From Gari tellinella (Eukaryota; Mollusca; Bivalvia; Cardiida; Psammobiidae): a stretch of 64,000 nt of DNA. The notes under the pieces are model-generated. The model was not told the DNA's origin. It saw nothing but the letters and a program-made list of their open reading frames with translations, and did not search any database. The position numbers and the translations under genes were made by a program. Below, one piece after another: positions 47,301 through 54,228 of this stretch; within the stretch, counting starts at the first letter, position 1; every line of letters starts with the position of its first letter. The DNA lies in assembly GCA_922989275.2 (NCBI GenBank), contig OV277859.1, forward strand, positions 34,639,501 to 34,703,500, in the 5' to 3' direction.

Positions 47301-50300
47301 TCTAATGTTTTGAACTAATGTACTGTAACTATTAACTGATCAGGCTCCAAATTATTTGTCATCCAAATTAAACTGAATCGTAACAGTTTCAAGAATTTCA
47401 GTTTAAAAAAGAGAATTGCTAGAGAATGCTATTTTCTTTATATCTTTAAGTGATGTCTGCATTAAATTACTGTGGATGTACAATCTGTTAGTTGAACAGT
47501 TTTGATCCTGATGAGAAACAGATTTACTTAGAATTTGGCATCTCTTTTGGAGCCAAACATTTTGCAAAATTCTTGATATCATTGGATTAAGCGCTGTGTT
47601 AATGTGGACAAAGTGCTTTCTCTCTCAGATTCAGGTGGATTAATTGAGGAACGAGCGTATGGACGCACTTATTGAATACATGTTTGGATGCGGATTTAAG
47701 TTTAGTGGTATGTATATGTGTTTAAAGCTGTAAAACGGTGTATCAAATACTCAAAATAATGCTGATTTGATGGTGTCGAAAATAGATGGAAGCCTGAAAC
47801 AGGAAAAAGAAGAGTAGAAAGCTCTTTCTGAATTTTATCAGGATTTAAACCTTTACCCCATAGCCTGTTGCTTGTTTTAAAGACGTGTTGCAACTTAAAG
47901 CGCATTTTCTTTACGTTCATCATGCTTTAAATAATCTACCATCTGTTAGAATATAGAATATACCGTTATTTCTTATAATGCAGAGTCATTCCTGAACAAA
48001 GTGAAACAATGGAGGAATAAGTTTCAAAGGCGTATTCATCGAGTACTGGGTTATGCAGCCACACGACATGAACATCGATCGGATGTGTGTCATTACTCAT
48101 TATATTGCAGAAAAGCATAGTAATGCTCATGCAGCCAGGGTCCAAGGTTATAAAGCGTTTGCGTCGAGTTTGAGTGTGTTCTCAAGCGTTTGATTGGTCA
48201 GATTTGAGCCTAGGCTCAAATCTGACCAATCAAATGCTTGAGAACGACTTTAGACTCAATTCAAAAGCTTTATAACCTTAGACCCAGTTGCTGTGTACCT
48301 TACCTCAAACATTTTGTCAAATCTGAGACCGTCTTTTTTGAAGTAATCGAATAATGTGCCAACGACGGGAAGCCCTTTTGGCCCTGGTATCTCATCAAAA
48401 CTTGCTAATTGTTGTGTTGTAGTTCTCGTTGTATCTGGGGCCGCCCGTCCCCTCATAACCTCATCGACCGTGTGTAGTGCATTCCGTAAAGGGCACTGAA
48501 AGAAAATGGGACACGTGCATTATTATCGAGGTTTGAATAATTTTTTTTATTTAAATAAAAAAGACTTGAACTCATTGTTAGGCTCAGAATCAAGAATATT
48601 CTCTAACACTTTGTTTTGTTTCCCGGCTTCAGTCAGAATGACAGAAGCTTGAGACCAAATCGAAGGTTAGAGATTAGTCTGGAGTATGAGCTCATTCACT
48701 GTCTTATGTCGAATACAATGGTTATTTGCAAACAGTTTGGATACTGATCAGACGCCGCGTAACGCGGTGTCTGATCAGGACCCAAACTGTTTGACACTCA
48801 TAATGATAATTACTTTAACTAAGCTACCTAAAATTTTATTTGAAAAAATAAAAGCAAGTGAGAATTGTTGAAAGTAGATGACTTTATGACAATGAAGATG
48901 TTCATTCTTTGAACATGTTCGTGAGTTCAAGACTTGGATTCATGCATAAAAACCAGTAGGAAATGTTGATAGTTTTTAAGAGATGACGTGAGAATAGCGG
49001 TATGTGTTTGGGTTATGGGTTAATGGCAATGGAGCTGAAATGAAATTGGATGAAAACATTCGGAGGTTTGATCTATTGGTCAAAATGAAGAATATCAAGT
49101 GTTTGAAATCAAATACAGCCAATCTTGTATTAAGCGACCACTCAATAAAAGACCAACAGATATAAAAACAGATAGTTACTTCATGCAGGATAAAAATAAT
49201 ATAGAAAGTATATTTCATGAAGCAATGATCTGTACAAGAGTTTCACCACATGGACGTGCTCTCCGAATAATCTCCAATCCACAAGAAATGCATAGATCTT
49301 TCTACTTACTTATTTTATATATCTACCAACTAATACTTTGACGGATATTCTTTGCCGTTACCCATTCTGTTTCTTAACCGTTCTGCTGCCTTAAAATGCC
49401 CGGTTCAAATTTGTCGCCTGAAACATTGTCATTGAAATTTTATATGCTACAGTATATCCAACATACAGTGGAGAATGTGTTATTCTTTCCCAATAAACGC
49501 GTTTACGCTAAAACTATTATTTGCAGTGCAAACAGTTTGGAGCCAGATCAGACGCCGGGTAACCCGGCGTCTGATCAGGCTCCAAATTGTTTGCCACCAA
49601 GATAAACAGGAAATATCAGAATTGTCCAAAAGTTGTTCTTTTATACGTTTTAGCGCTTTGCGTTTGCGTACGTTTGCGTTTAAACGGGAAAGAATAAAAG
49701 AGTCTCCACTGTACCAGGGTCAAACAGACTAGACCATGGTCAGTCGAAAAGTAATTTTGGCATCTGGTCAAGATCTAAACAGTTCTAATTAAGCGACCAC
49801 TGAATAAAGATCTTTCAAGGCAGGTGACAGCTTAATGCAGGGGAAAAGTCATACAGAAGGCTCCTATATGAGCCTTATTCATGACACTTGCCCTGCATTA
49901 AGCTGTTACGCGTCATAAATACTACAAATATATCGTCTTTTAAGTGGTCGCTTAACACAAGTTTCGATTGTTCTTAATTCTAATTATAAGCAATGAAAGC
50001 AGGCAACATTTTTTTGCAGACCATAATAATTGCAGGGAAGGGGTTAACATTGGGCGCTAAACACTGTCGTGAATTGCGATGGCGAAATCATACTGCTGTC
50101 TGCTTGCTTTCTATCCTTGATCTGGCAATACGAGTCCGCAGAAACCACCCGTTACCTTTTTTGTACTGTAGTAACATCGAAAATTGCCCAAACTTCTCTG
50201 TAAAATGAAATTGCAGGGATTGACGGGATACTCAGGGCTGCCATAAGTTGACATGAAAACTCCTAAGATTTCGAAATTTACATTTTTCAAGTGCGATTTT

Positions 50301-53300
50301 ACGAATCGTACCTTTACCCCATAGCCTGTTTCTAGTTTTTTTGGACATGTGACTACTTAAAGCATGCTGTACGTAAAGCAGAATGCGCCCTCAGGCGCAT
50401 TCTGCTTTACTTTCAGCCTGCTTTAAGCTACCATGTACTGGAAAAATAATCCGAAGATTTAGGAAGGCAGCCCTGGATACTTCAAACCGTTCACTCGAAC
50501 TAGTCTATACACTTAATAGATGGTTTATGTCACTGTTAAAACACAATATTGGATTAAAACACAGATTATGTTATAAAATACTTTTAAAAAGTTGAATTCA
50601 AAACATCTTGGTATGAAACTTTATGGAAAGTTTTGAATAGTCATCTAACATAGAAATCAGTAAAAAGTACACTTTACTCTCAAATTTTGAAACCATAATG
50701 CATGGTTCAAAACAATATGGTGTTGACACTTATCAGTTTATCATGTACAGTGGAGAATGTGTTATTCTTTCCCAATAAACGCGTTTACGCTAAAACTATT
50801 ATTTGCAGTGCAAACAGTTTGGAGCCAGATCAGACGCCGGGTAACCCGGCGTCTGATCAGGCTCAAAACTGTTTGCCACCAAGATAAACATGAAATATCA
50901 GAATTGACCAAAAGTTGTTCTTTTCTACGTTTTAGCGCTTTGCGTTTGCGTACGTTTGCGTTTAAACGGGAAAGAATAACAGATTCTCCACTGTACGCTA
51001 TGCCACTTACACCGATATTACATAAACATATTGCGAAAAATAAATGTGTTCCCACCTTTATGTTTTTGAAGTTCTTACATTATATAGTAAATGGATGTTA
51101 AAGGTGGCAAAGGAAAAGCGAATTAATCTACCAACAACAACAACAACAACAATAACTTTTATTTCTCAGATCATTATCATGACATAAGAGAAAGTTACCA
51201 GATTTAAATGGAAACTCAAACAGTCCATTTTAAATCTCAGAGGCAGTGATTTAAGAATTTAAATACATGCATACACACAATGAAATACCAGTTCATGTAT
51301 AAATTTCCATTGCAAACAGTGCAGAATCTTGAAAATTAAGTTCAATTGAAAAGTTGACATTTTAGCGTAAAAATTGATATGAACTCTTTGAAGTCTCTGT
51401 AATGACTTTATGGGGATTTACATCGTGTTCTGAATGTCACGAAACTATTGTACTGGTAAAGTACTCTAGGCACTTCAAGTGTGTGGCAATTTGCATTTTA
51501 AAATGAGTTAAGTTACAAAAGCTTATCTAATATAGCTTATCTATTTTATCTAATCAGCCGGTTTTAAACACGTTGGGTGGTTATAGAACAACTTACAATC
51601 AAAATATTAATTTGATATTCCTTTTTCAACATTTAATGTCTATTTTATGTCGTTACGTGTAATAGATGTAATTAACACCCTGCACGATGTTGGCAAACCC
51701 ATATAGATAAATAAAACATATTTGTTCTGATTTTAGAATAGGGACAGGAGACAATAAGTGCAGACCCACACCAAACAACAACAAAAACAAAAACACTTAG
51801 TTAATTATTTTTCATTTGTGGTTTGATTAGTTTATAACATACACAGTCGAAACTCAATACTTCGAACTCGCGTTAGTTAAAACATACCCAGCTTTCAAAG
51901 TTAAAACTTCCGTGGCTTAGCCACGTTTTTTCTTTGAAATACGGGTATGTTCGACTCAAGCGGAATAAAATTACCGACATTCAACTTATGAAATGTTAGT
52001 ACGACCGATTTAAGCGAGTTCGAGAGGTATCGAGTTTCGACTGTATTTACAACTAGAATGGTCGTATCACGTTTCCTTTTCAAGGTGTAAAGGCTTTTGA
52101 TCAAACCGAAAGTGATATTTCACACGAAGACTATTTACAGTGGAGAATGTGTTATTCTTTCCCGATAAACGCGTTTACGCTAAACTATTATTTGCAGTGC
52201 AAACAGTTTGAAGCCAGATCAGACGCCGGGTAACCCGGCGTCTGATCAGGCTCAAAACTGTTTGCCACCAAGATAAACATGAAATATCAGAATTGTCCAA
52301 AAGTTGTTCTTTTCTACGTTTTAGCGCTTTGCGTTTGCGAACGCTTGCGTTTAAACGGGAAAGAATAACAGATTCTCCACTGTACCATCTGCTAAAAGTC
52401 TTTGATGCATTACAAATCTTTAGAATTCAGCTTTTTTTTTTATTGAAGATGCATGATCCTGATCGGAATCCTTATGCCAACAATTAAATTCCGCTCTAGT
52501 GTCTACAAATATAAATTGATTTCGATCAAACTTATACAATTTGTTATAGCCATTAGTCTTTGGATAACTTTGTTTATAGTTGAAATCGAATAATTGAATA
52601 ATTTGAATAATTGAAATAATTATCGGTCTAAATGCTATGCTAAAGGCTCCCCTGAGCTGTGCCGCTATTAGCTAAAATGGATTAGTCTAATGATTCGAAA
52701 CAGGAATTGTTTTTCGTTTTGATGGTTCCAATCTTTGAAACCATCTATATTCGGCATCGAGTTTCCAAAACTTTTACTCAGATTTCACCCGCTCAATAAT
52801 ATCGTAGGATATTATCAGTTCCTAAAACTGAACGAAAAATGGATTCATTTTTAGAACAGTATTAGAAAAAACAATGAAACTTCTAGTGAATAAACATAAC
52901 ACTTTGAAGTAAATATGATGACAATTAAATTAGAAGAAACTACTTTCACTTTCTTTTGTGTACGAATAGTTTCGGGACCAAGAAAGTGACATTGCTGCTT
53001 TGAAATGCAGCGGAATCGAGGGTGTCGCCGCGGTAGATTCCGTGGCTGTTGAAAAAGTTTCCATGAGGTTGTTTAATGACATTTAGAGGCTGTATGTATA
53101 GATTATCTCCAAATATGCTTGAACAAAATATGTGTTTCATGAAATCATTTACAAAATGGGTTCAAATCTTGTTTTCAGATTCTTTACAGTACATGTACTA
53201 TTCAATGTTTAAAGTTCTCTGTATATGTCACGATATAGTATACATACAGAGAACTTATTTTAAACAGTTTCAAATCCTACTATCAGCTAAATTTAAAAAG

Positions 53301-54185
53301 AAATATCGTCTCTAAGAATCTTAACCATTAGTAAACTCCTGGTTTTCTTTAAAAGTCTCTTCATACCTCTGTGTGTCAGTTTGAAACCATCATCAGTACT
53401 CTCAGATACTTTGATAGTCATAGCGATACTCCCTTTTACATGTTATACAGTAAAACCCCTCTATAACGACCACTAAAACGAAGGATAATTGATTGCATAA
53501 ATGACAGGTGACATCTTAAAGCAAGGTAAAAGTAAAACAGAAAGCTCCTATAGGAGCTTTCTGTTTTACTGCCACCTTGCTTTAAGCAGTCACCTGTCGT
53601 AAACACCCAATTAATAAAACAATTTATTGGTCGTAATAGAGAGATTTGACTGTACTCTTATTCAAACCAAGACCATTTCCATTGAAAAGAAGGGCCTTTT
53701 GGGGGCCAGTATGTCTTTTTGGTGTATTATCCGGAATCCTCTTTTAACCCTTTCCCTGATAGAAGCGCCTTTTAGCGCATTTAATTATTCCCTAACGAAA
53801 GAAAATAGTTCCAACTTATATAAACATAAACATATTCCAAAAGAAATATTTTTCTATATCCTGAGAGATGGTACTTTAAAGCAGGCTGAAAGTAAAGCCG
53901 AATGCGCCCTCAGGCGCATTCTGCCTTACTTTCAACCTGCTTTCAGTGGTCACCTTTTTTCAAAACTAAAACCAGGTTATAAGGTAAAGGGTTAACAGCG
54001 GAACAACTTCCTGTGGATAAATAATTTGATATTCATGCGCGTGTGGTACTTACTGTTGCTGCTGGTGCCGTGTCTAATGTCACGGATATAGTTGCATTTT
54101 GTGAAGTCGTCGATGTTGATACGACTCTGTTGAAGGCTTTCGGTGCCAAAGCTTTCAATATCATTCCGCTCTTTGTTGCCGCCAT
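32210..54185 (-). CDS. mitochondrial-clan cytochrome P450
   Basis: Eleven exons (54185-54054, 48495-48304, 46538-46342, 38594-38404, 37311-37091, 36112-35951, 34797-34631, 34143-34065, 33536-33374, 32768-32725, 32320-32210) join to 552 codons plus stop. Every phase agrees and every intron is GT-AG. The product is a heme-thiolate monooxygenase of the mitochondrial clan (the CYP10/CYP24/CYP27 type), which would take electrons from adrenodoxin in the matrix. The first 44 residues are Ser/Thr/Ala-rich with Lys/Arg and a single acidic residue, like a mitochondrial presequence; there is no ER anchor. Visible motifs: FDEIPGPKGLPVVG (entry to the fold), WYRLR (C-helix WxxxR, W179-R183), LQAATETTS (I-helix acid-Thr, E364-T365), KESLR (ExxR, E418-R421), FKPERW (472-475), and the heme loop WGHGARMCIG (C500). 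Position 493 is Trp where Phe is usual. The subfamily and substrate cannot be told. The introns hold many MITEs. Confidence 0.92.
32456..32650. repeat. B1 and B2 core scraps in P450 intron
   Basis: GTGCAAACAGTGTCAAGGAAC..AATTGTTTGTCAC (B1, 32471-32520) and CAAACAGTTTGGGTCCTGAT..CATCTGGAACTTAACTG (B2, 32573-32645). Confidence 0.5.
32725..32768 (-). CDS. P450 exon 10 (44 nt, L-helix)
   Basis: Opens after TTTTATAG and ends before GTACGT. Encodes (G)RRFAEQEIHIILTK, the helix following the heme Cys. Phase 1 to 0. It is short, but both borders and the frame are exact. Confidence 0.9.
33374..33536 (-). CDS. P450 exon 9 (PERF and heme loop)
   Basis: Opens after TTTCCAG; donor GTAGGC. Encodes THVQANLFGMYRDEKLFP, FKPERWLRES and SNLIWGHGARMCIG. 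The heme-ligand Cys is residue 500. Confidence 0.93.
33573..33736. mobile_element. family D element in P450 intron
   Basis: TACAGTCGAACTTCGATATC..GATATCGAAGTTCGACTGTA, with TA ends. It begins 35 bp upstream of the exon 9 acceptor (reading the - strand). Confidence 0.85.
34065..34143 (-). CDS. P450 exon 8
   Basis: Opens after CTCTTCCAG; donor GTAATT. Encodes (R)KYPITWATSRITEEDIEV and CGYNIPAG, the region after the K-helix. Confidence 0.9.
34631..34797 (-). CDS. P450 exon 7 (I-helix end to K-helix)
   Basis: Opens after CTCTCTTCAG; donor GTAAAC in phase 2. Encodes TSTAMLWSLYCLGENPEVQE through VKAVLKESLR, including ExxR (E418, R421). Confidence 0.92.
34822..35230. mobile_element. B2 element split by a C2 element
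   Basis: CCTTTCACTGCCAAGACC precedes C2. After it come ACGCGGCGTCTGATTAGG and AACAGTTTGACACTCGCAG, then CAGACGATATTTAGGCAG. The left hairpin arm was lost or lies at the insertion point. Confidence 0.65.
34851..35093. mobile_element. C2 element
   Basis: GGGACCCGTTTCATAAAAC..GTTTTATGAAACGGACCCC, next CTTCGTACGAC and its complement. The hairpin is AATCGTCTTGAAAAGACGATT inside TGTCTTGTGACATC arms. A second copy is at 56570-56815. Confidence 0.8.
35097..35774. other. P450 intron, mostly unassigned
   Basis: A B1 scrap (GCAAACAGTTCAGATCCAGG..GTTGCAGGGGTGAATGA) is at 35540-35595. Otherwise nothing recognised. Confidence 0.4.
35775..35917. repeat. family F palindrome, copy 2, beside exon 6 donor
   Basis: GTCCGAGGTTATAAAG..GCTTTACAACCTCGG around GAGCCTAGGCTC. 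It starts about 32 nt inside the intron from the exon 6 donor (- strand). Confidence 0.8.
35951..36112 (-). CDS. P450 exon 6 (I-helix acid-Thr)
   Basis: Opens after TTATTGCAG; donor GTAACA. Encodes KVAELKANEDQASNVDKQKD through LQAATET. Exactly 54 codons, phase 0 at both ends. Confidence 0.92.
36140..36375. mobile_element. B1 element abutting the exon 6 acceptor
   Basis: TTAA 36136-36139, CTCATTATCCCCTGAAACTT to GCGTCACTAGGGCACAAT. The hairpin GATTAGAGGGCTCC/GGAGCCCTCTAATC has both arms changed from GATCAG. The TTAA is 22 nt from the acceptor AG of exon 6, so the branch point probably lies in the element. Confidence 0.85.
36420..36515. repeat. B1 core remnant
   Basis: AAGAGTACACCAGGCCAATGC, CCAGAGGATTTC and GAGCCTTCCGATTAGGG. 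Confidence 0.5.
36580..36787. mobile_element. A4 element, complete
   Basis: TACAGAAGAACCTCTCTATT..AGAGAGGTTCTACTGTA with the hairpin AGAAAGCTCC/GGAGCTTTCT. Confidence 0.85.
36950..37013. repeat. core B remnant
   Basis: GTGCAGACACCGATGAGACG..TCATCAGAATCTACACGG, just past the exon 5 donor. Confidence 0.5.
37091..37311 (-). CDS. P450 exon 5
   Basis: Opens after CTCTTTCAG; donor GTAGGT. Encodes (S)IGTFLFEERIGCF, then LQPLMFNVPIYRLFRTSLWK and ELSRYFIDK, the E-to-G helix region. Confidence 0.92.
37551..37742. mobile_element. B2 element
   Basis: TTAA 37547-37550 and 37743-37746; ends CCCTTATCCTGCGGTGATG and CCAGCAGGCAAAGGG. The core is TGGATCCAGATCAGACGCCG with a shortened right arm. Confidence 0.8.
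37798..38041. repeat. B1 element, worn
   Basis: GTATACACAATGTACTCG..TTTCGGTCGTCAATGAG; the core is AGGGTTCCTAAGGAAACCATCT. Confidence 0.65.
38069..38301. mobile_element. B1 element
   Basis: TTAA 38065-38068 and 38302-38305; ends CCCCTGAAACTT and CGTCGCTAGGGTTGAATGTG. The hairpin GATCAGAGGGCTCC/GGAGCCCTCTGATC is perfect. It lies on the donor side of exon 4. Confidence 0.85.
38404..38594 (-). CDS. P450 exon 4 (C-helix)
   Basis: Opens after CTTTTCAG; donor GTAAGT. Encodes (D)QGENWYRLRTVTAPKM through IEKELFKWAFE. WYRLR gives the heme-propionate Trp and Arg. Confidence 0.92.
38635..38887. mobile_element. B1 element
   Basis: TTAA 38631-38634 and 38888-38891; the hairpin is GATCAGAGGGCTCC/GGAGCCCTCTGATC. 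It starts about 36 nt upstream of the exon 4 acceptor and shares its far TTAA with the next B2. Confidence 0.85.
38892..39050. repeat. B2 element, right end worn
   Basis: CATTCACTGACATGACACC and GTCGTCTGCTTTTAATTTT, then CGTTTTGGATCCAGAGCAGACGCC with a lost right arm. Confidence 0.65.
39322..39810. mobile_element. B1 element split by B3
   Basis: TTAA 39318-39321, CGCTTTCCTCCCTGAAACTT, core TCAGACGGCTCC, up to GACGCATAGTA. B3 follows, then CGTGACTAGGATTC completes B1. Removing B3 and one TA rejoins the expected GACGCATA..CGTGACTAGG. Confidence 0.85.
39541..39790. mobile_element. B3 element (250 bp)
   Basis: TACAGTGGAGAATCTGTTAT..CAGATTCTCCACTGTA, in the opposite orientation to most others. 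The hairpin is CAGACGCCGTGTTACCCGGCG. TA flanks. Confidence 0.9.
39815..39870. repeat. core A right-arm scrap
   Basis: TTTCTGCTTTACTTTCATCC and GCTTTAAACTTTCACCTGC, directly after the B1 end. Confidence 0.5.
39905..40195. repeat. AT-rich trinucleotide microsatellite
   Basis: Irregular runs of AAT, ATA, AAC and GAT units over about 290 bp. Confidence 0.8.
40328..40531. mobile_element. A4-like element
   Basis: TACAGTAAAACCTCTCTTC and, at the right, CCGGCGTTATTGTA. The hairpin is CAGAAAGCTCCTTTAGGAGC with arms TGTAGCACAAAAGGAAT, different from the other A4 copies. Confidence 0.65.
40770..41306. repeat. two B2 elements
   Basis: 40770-40955: CCATTGACTGCCAGAATAG and AGCAGTTTGGATCCTGAC. About 41050-41306: the hairpin TTTGATCCAGATCATACACC..GGTGTCTGATCTGGATCAAA, then GCAGACGACAATTTTAAAGC. 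In the second, both arms have TTTTGATC in place of TTTGGATC. Confidence 0.65.
41380..41765. repeat. B2 remnant and worn family D element
   Basis: 41380-41540: AAATAGTTTAGCACCTGATT..CATGATCTAAACTGTTTGAC. 41579-41765: CATTCCTCGATACCTCGAAC..AGTGTCGAGGTTAAACTGTA. Confidence 0.55.
41766..42330. other. unassigned sequence
   Basis: TGACGTCA at 41878-41885 and a B2 arm (CATCCAAACTGTTTGCGAG) near 42080. No gene signal. Confidence 0.4.
42331..42538. mobile_element. A4 element, complete
   Basis: TACAATAGAACCTCTCTATT..AGAGAGGTTCTACTGTA; the hairpin is AGAAAGCTCCTGCAGGAGCTT. Confidence 0.85.
42600..42760. repeat. compound TAA/TTA/GAT microsatellite
   Basis: AATAATCAATAATAATAATA, then TTATTATTGTTATTG and GATGATGAAG runs. 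The strand bias flips part way, making a potential hairpin. Confidence 0.75.
42822..42960. repeat. B2 right half
   Basis: TGATCAGGACCCAAACTG through GCAGACGACAATAAAGCAG.. without a left arm. Confidence 0.55.
42993..43420. repeat. B2 element split by B3
   Basis: ACCTTCTGTGCGCTATG before and TTCAACAATTC.., GCCAAACAGTTTGGATCCAC.. after the B3 insertion. Confidence 0.6.
43035..43284. mobile_element. B3 element, complete (250 bp)
   Basis: TACAGTGGAGAATCTGTTAT..CAGATTCTCCACTGTA with the hairpin GACGCCGGGTAACCCGGCGTC. Confidence 0.92.
43475..44087. other. A4 scrap, then unassigned
   Basis: TTCTGCTTTGCTTTCATG and AAGCAGTCAACTTTTATAAA (43475-43575) are the right half of an A4-like core. From 43576 nothing is recognised. 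Confidence 0.4.
44088..44449. mobile_element. B4 element (TA target, core B)
   Basis: TACAGCGTTCCCTCTCTAC and, inverted, GTAGAGAGGGAACACTGTA. The hairpin CAGCTTGAATCCAGATCAG..GGATTCAAGCTG is centred near 44220. This copy has no insertion and is the empty-site reference for the copy at 62559-63176. Confidence 0.85.
44475..44654. mobile_element. B2 element with short core
   Basis: TTAA 44471-44474 and 44655-44658; ends CCATTTCACTCTCAGTGG and ATATAGCTGCGAAGGGG. Confidence 0.75.
44690..45055. repeat. B1 scrap and worn A4 element
   Basis: 44690-44830: CAAAATTTCAGACGG and TGTAGTCTAGTTTTGAC resemble a B1 flank. 44893-45055: AGTAACACTTCGCAATTACGG..AAAAGAGAGATTTTACTGTA. Confidence 0.5.
45056..45474. 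other. unassigned sequence
   Basis: No exon-like ORF or named repeat. Confidence 0.4.
45475..45965. mobile_element. outer A1 element with A1 nested at left arm base
   Basis: CAGTTACCCCATAGCC; the TTAA of GACC(A)NTTAAAG is occupied by the inner copy (TTAA 45543-45546 and 45791-45794). The outer resumes with ACAGACTGACAGCAAAGCAG and a short hairpin. The right TTAA is at 45966-45969. Confidence 0.8.
45547..45790. mobile_element. inner A1 element (244 bp)
   Basis: CCCTTTCCCCAATAGAAGC..CTATCAGGTAAAGGG. The hairpin is GCGCCCTACGACGC. CCCTTT subfamily. Confidence 0.88.
46097..46305. mobile_element. B2 element, complete
   Basis: TTAA 46093-46096 and 46306-46309; ends CCCATTCACTGCCTTACCC and GTCACGGCGGTGAAGGGG. 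The hairpin GATCAGACGCCGCG/GCGGCGTCTGATC is centred near 46168. TGACGTCA at 46284-46291. It ends about 32 nt inside the intron from the exon 3 donor. Confidence 0.9.
46342..46538 (-). CDS. P450 exon 3
   Basis: Opens after ATTATACATAG; donor GTAAGT in phase 2. Encodes AYQKRAIEHGPIYKEKIAT, VISDPAEYSKVMRAEGKYP and QQKGTDLGLVN. Confidence 0.92.
46570..46640. repeat. B2 scrap
   Basis: ATCAGGATCCAGATTGC..CATCGGGATTCAAATTG. Confidence 0.45.
46668..46912. repeat. chimeric element: A1 half joined to B1 half
   Basis: CCCCATAGATACACCC..GAATATGCACTG..GGTGAAAGTAAAGC is an A1 half up to its apex CTTAAG. It continues as AGCCCTCTGATCTGGTTC..GTATACTCTTTACG..TTCAATGG, a B1 half from its apex on. The joint is at about 46801. 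Confidence 0.65.
46913..47848. other. P450 intron, mostly unassigned
   Basis: Core B scraps near 47335 (CTGATCAGGCTCCAAATT) and 47495-47575 (GTTTTGATCCTGATGAG..GGAGCCAAACATTTTGC). No exon-like ORF. Confidence 0.4.
47849..48052. repeat. A1 element, worn
   Basis: CCTTTACCCCATAGCC..CATCGAGTACTGGGTT with a shortened core. Confidence 0.65.
48138..48286. repeat. family F palindrome, copy 3, beside exon 2 donor
   Basis: GGTCCAAGGTTATAAAGC..GCTTTATAACCTTAG around GAGCCTAGGCTC. It lies about 17 nt inside the intron from the exon 2 donor. Confidence 0.8.
48304..48495 (-). CDS. P450 exon 2
   Basis: Opens after TTTCTTTCAG; donor GTAAGG. 64 codons, phase 0 at both ends: CPLRNALHTVDEVMRGR, then FDEIPGPKGLPVVGTLFDY and LRFDKMFE. 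The Pro-rich PGPKGLP marks the start of the P450 fold. Confidence 0.92.
48689..48900. mobile_element. B2 element
   Basis: CATTCACTGTCTTATGTCG, the hairpin GATACTGATCAGACGCCGCG..GCGGTGTCTGATCAGG, and the right end TTTATGACAATGAAG. TTAA sites lost. Confidence 0.75.
48901..49374. other. P450 intron, unassigned with an A5-like end
   Basis: TTAAGCGACCACTCAATAAA at about 49129 matches the A5 terminus. No hairpin was found after it. Confidence 0.4.
49464..49713. mobile_element. B3 element, complete (250 bp)
   Basis: TACAGTGGAGAATGTGTTAT..GAGTCTCCACTGTA with the hairpin GACGCCGGGTAACCCGGCGTC. Confidence 0.92.
49787..49972. mobile_element. A5 element (diverged core A)
   Basis: TAATTAAGCGACCACTGAAT..TTAAGTGGTCGCTTAACAC. 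The core is GACAGCTTAATGCAGGGG..CCCTGCATTAAGCTG with a GGCTCC/GAGCC apex. Confidence 0.75.
50233..50475. mobile_element. A2 element, exact 6-bp target duplication
   Basis: CAGGGCTGCCATAAGTTGAC..AGGAAGGCAGCCCTG with GATACT at 50227-50232 and 50476-50481. The core A hairpin is perfect (GAATGCGCCCTCAGGCGCATTC, quoted in part). Confidence 0.9.
50746..50995. mobile_element. B3 element, complete (250 bp)
   Basis: TACAGTGGAGAATGTGTTAT..CAGATTCTCCACTGTA with the hairpin GACGCCGGGTAACCCGGCGTC. It shares GAATGTG (for GAATCTG) with the copies at 49464 and 52136. Confidence 0.92.
51129..51155. repeat. (CAA)n microsatellite
   Basis: A run of CAA units followed by TAACTTTTATTTC. Confidence 0.85.
51220..51839. 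other. P450 intron, B1 scrap then unassigned
   Basis: TCCATTTTAAATCTCAGAGGC and TTGCAAACAGTGCAGAATC (51220-51345) are a B1 flank and arm. Nothing recognised after it. Confidence 0.4.
51840..52045. mobile_element. family D element
   Basis: TACACAGTCGAAACTCAATAC..GGTATCGAGTTTCGACTGTA. The interior inverted repeat is AAAGTTAAAACTTCCGTGGC and GCCACGTTTTTTCTTTG. Confidence 0.8.
52136..52384. mobile_element. B3 element, complete (249 bp)
   Basis: TACAGTGGAGAATGTGTTAT..CAGATTCTCCACTGTA with the same GACGCCGGGTAACCC hairpin. Confidence 0.92.
52946..53064 (-). other. GC-richer open segment in P450 intron 1, possible exon
   Basis: Read on the - strand from ATG at 53064, one frame gives METFSTATESTAATPSIPLH followed by FKAAMSLSWSRNYSYTKE. 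This is Ser/Thr/Ala-rich with basic residues, like a mitochondrial presequence. The stretch is GC-richer than its surroundings. CAACAG could serve as an acceptor, but no good GT donor follows, so an alternative first exon or a cassette exon is only a possibility. The opposite strand and other frames are also open. Confidence 0.2.
53065..53445. other. P450 intron, unassigned
   Basis: A short inverted repeat AGTTCTCTGTATATG / CATACAGAGAACT lies near 53212-53255. No gene signal. Confidence 0.4.
53446..53654. mobile_element. A4 element, complete
   Basis: TACAGTAAAACCCCTCTATA..AGAGAGATTTGACTGTA; the hairpin is AGAAAGCTCCTATAGGAGCTT. Confidence 0.85.
53748..53991. mobile_element. A1 element, complete (244 bp)
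   Basis: TTAA 53744-53747 and 53992-53995; ends CCCTTTCCCTGATAGAAGC and TTATAAGGTAAAGGG. The hairpin is GCGCCCTCAGGCGC. It lies about 55 nt inside the intron after exon 1. Confidence 0.9.
54054..54185 (-). CDS. P450 exon 1 (start codon and presequence)
   Basis: ATG at 54185-54183, in AACAAAATGG. Encodes MAATKSGMILKALAPKAF and on to LDTAPAAT, 44 residues, donor GTAAGT in phase 0. The transcript exon probably starts at 54193, after TTCTTCTGAACAG. A stop (TAA) lies in frame just upstream, so this is the first usable Met. The composition fits a cleavable mitochondrial presequence. Confidence 0.85.
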
Positions 54186-54228
54186 TTTGTTATCTGTTCA
54201 GAAGAAATAAAATGGTACTTATCAACTA

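Larger units (their letters stand above)
49375..50045. mobile_element. B2 element hosting B3 and A5
   Basis: ACCGTTCTGCTGCCTTAAAATG at the left and ATTGCAGGGAAGGGG with TTAA at the right. Between are B3 (49464-49713), a worn core (GTCAAACAGACTAGACC) and A5 (49787-49972). Confidence 0.7.
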
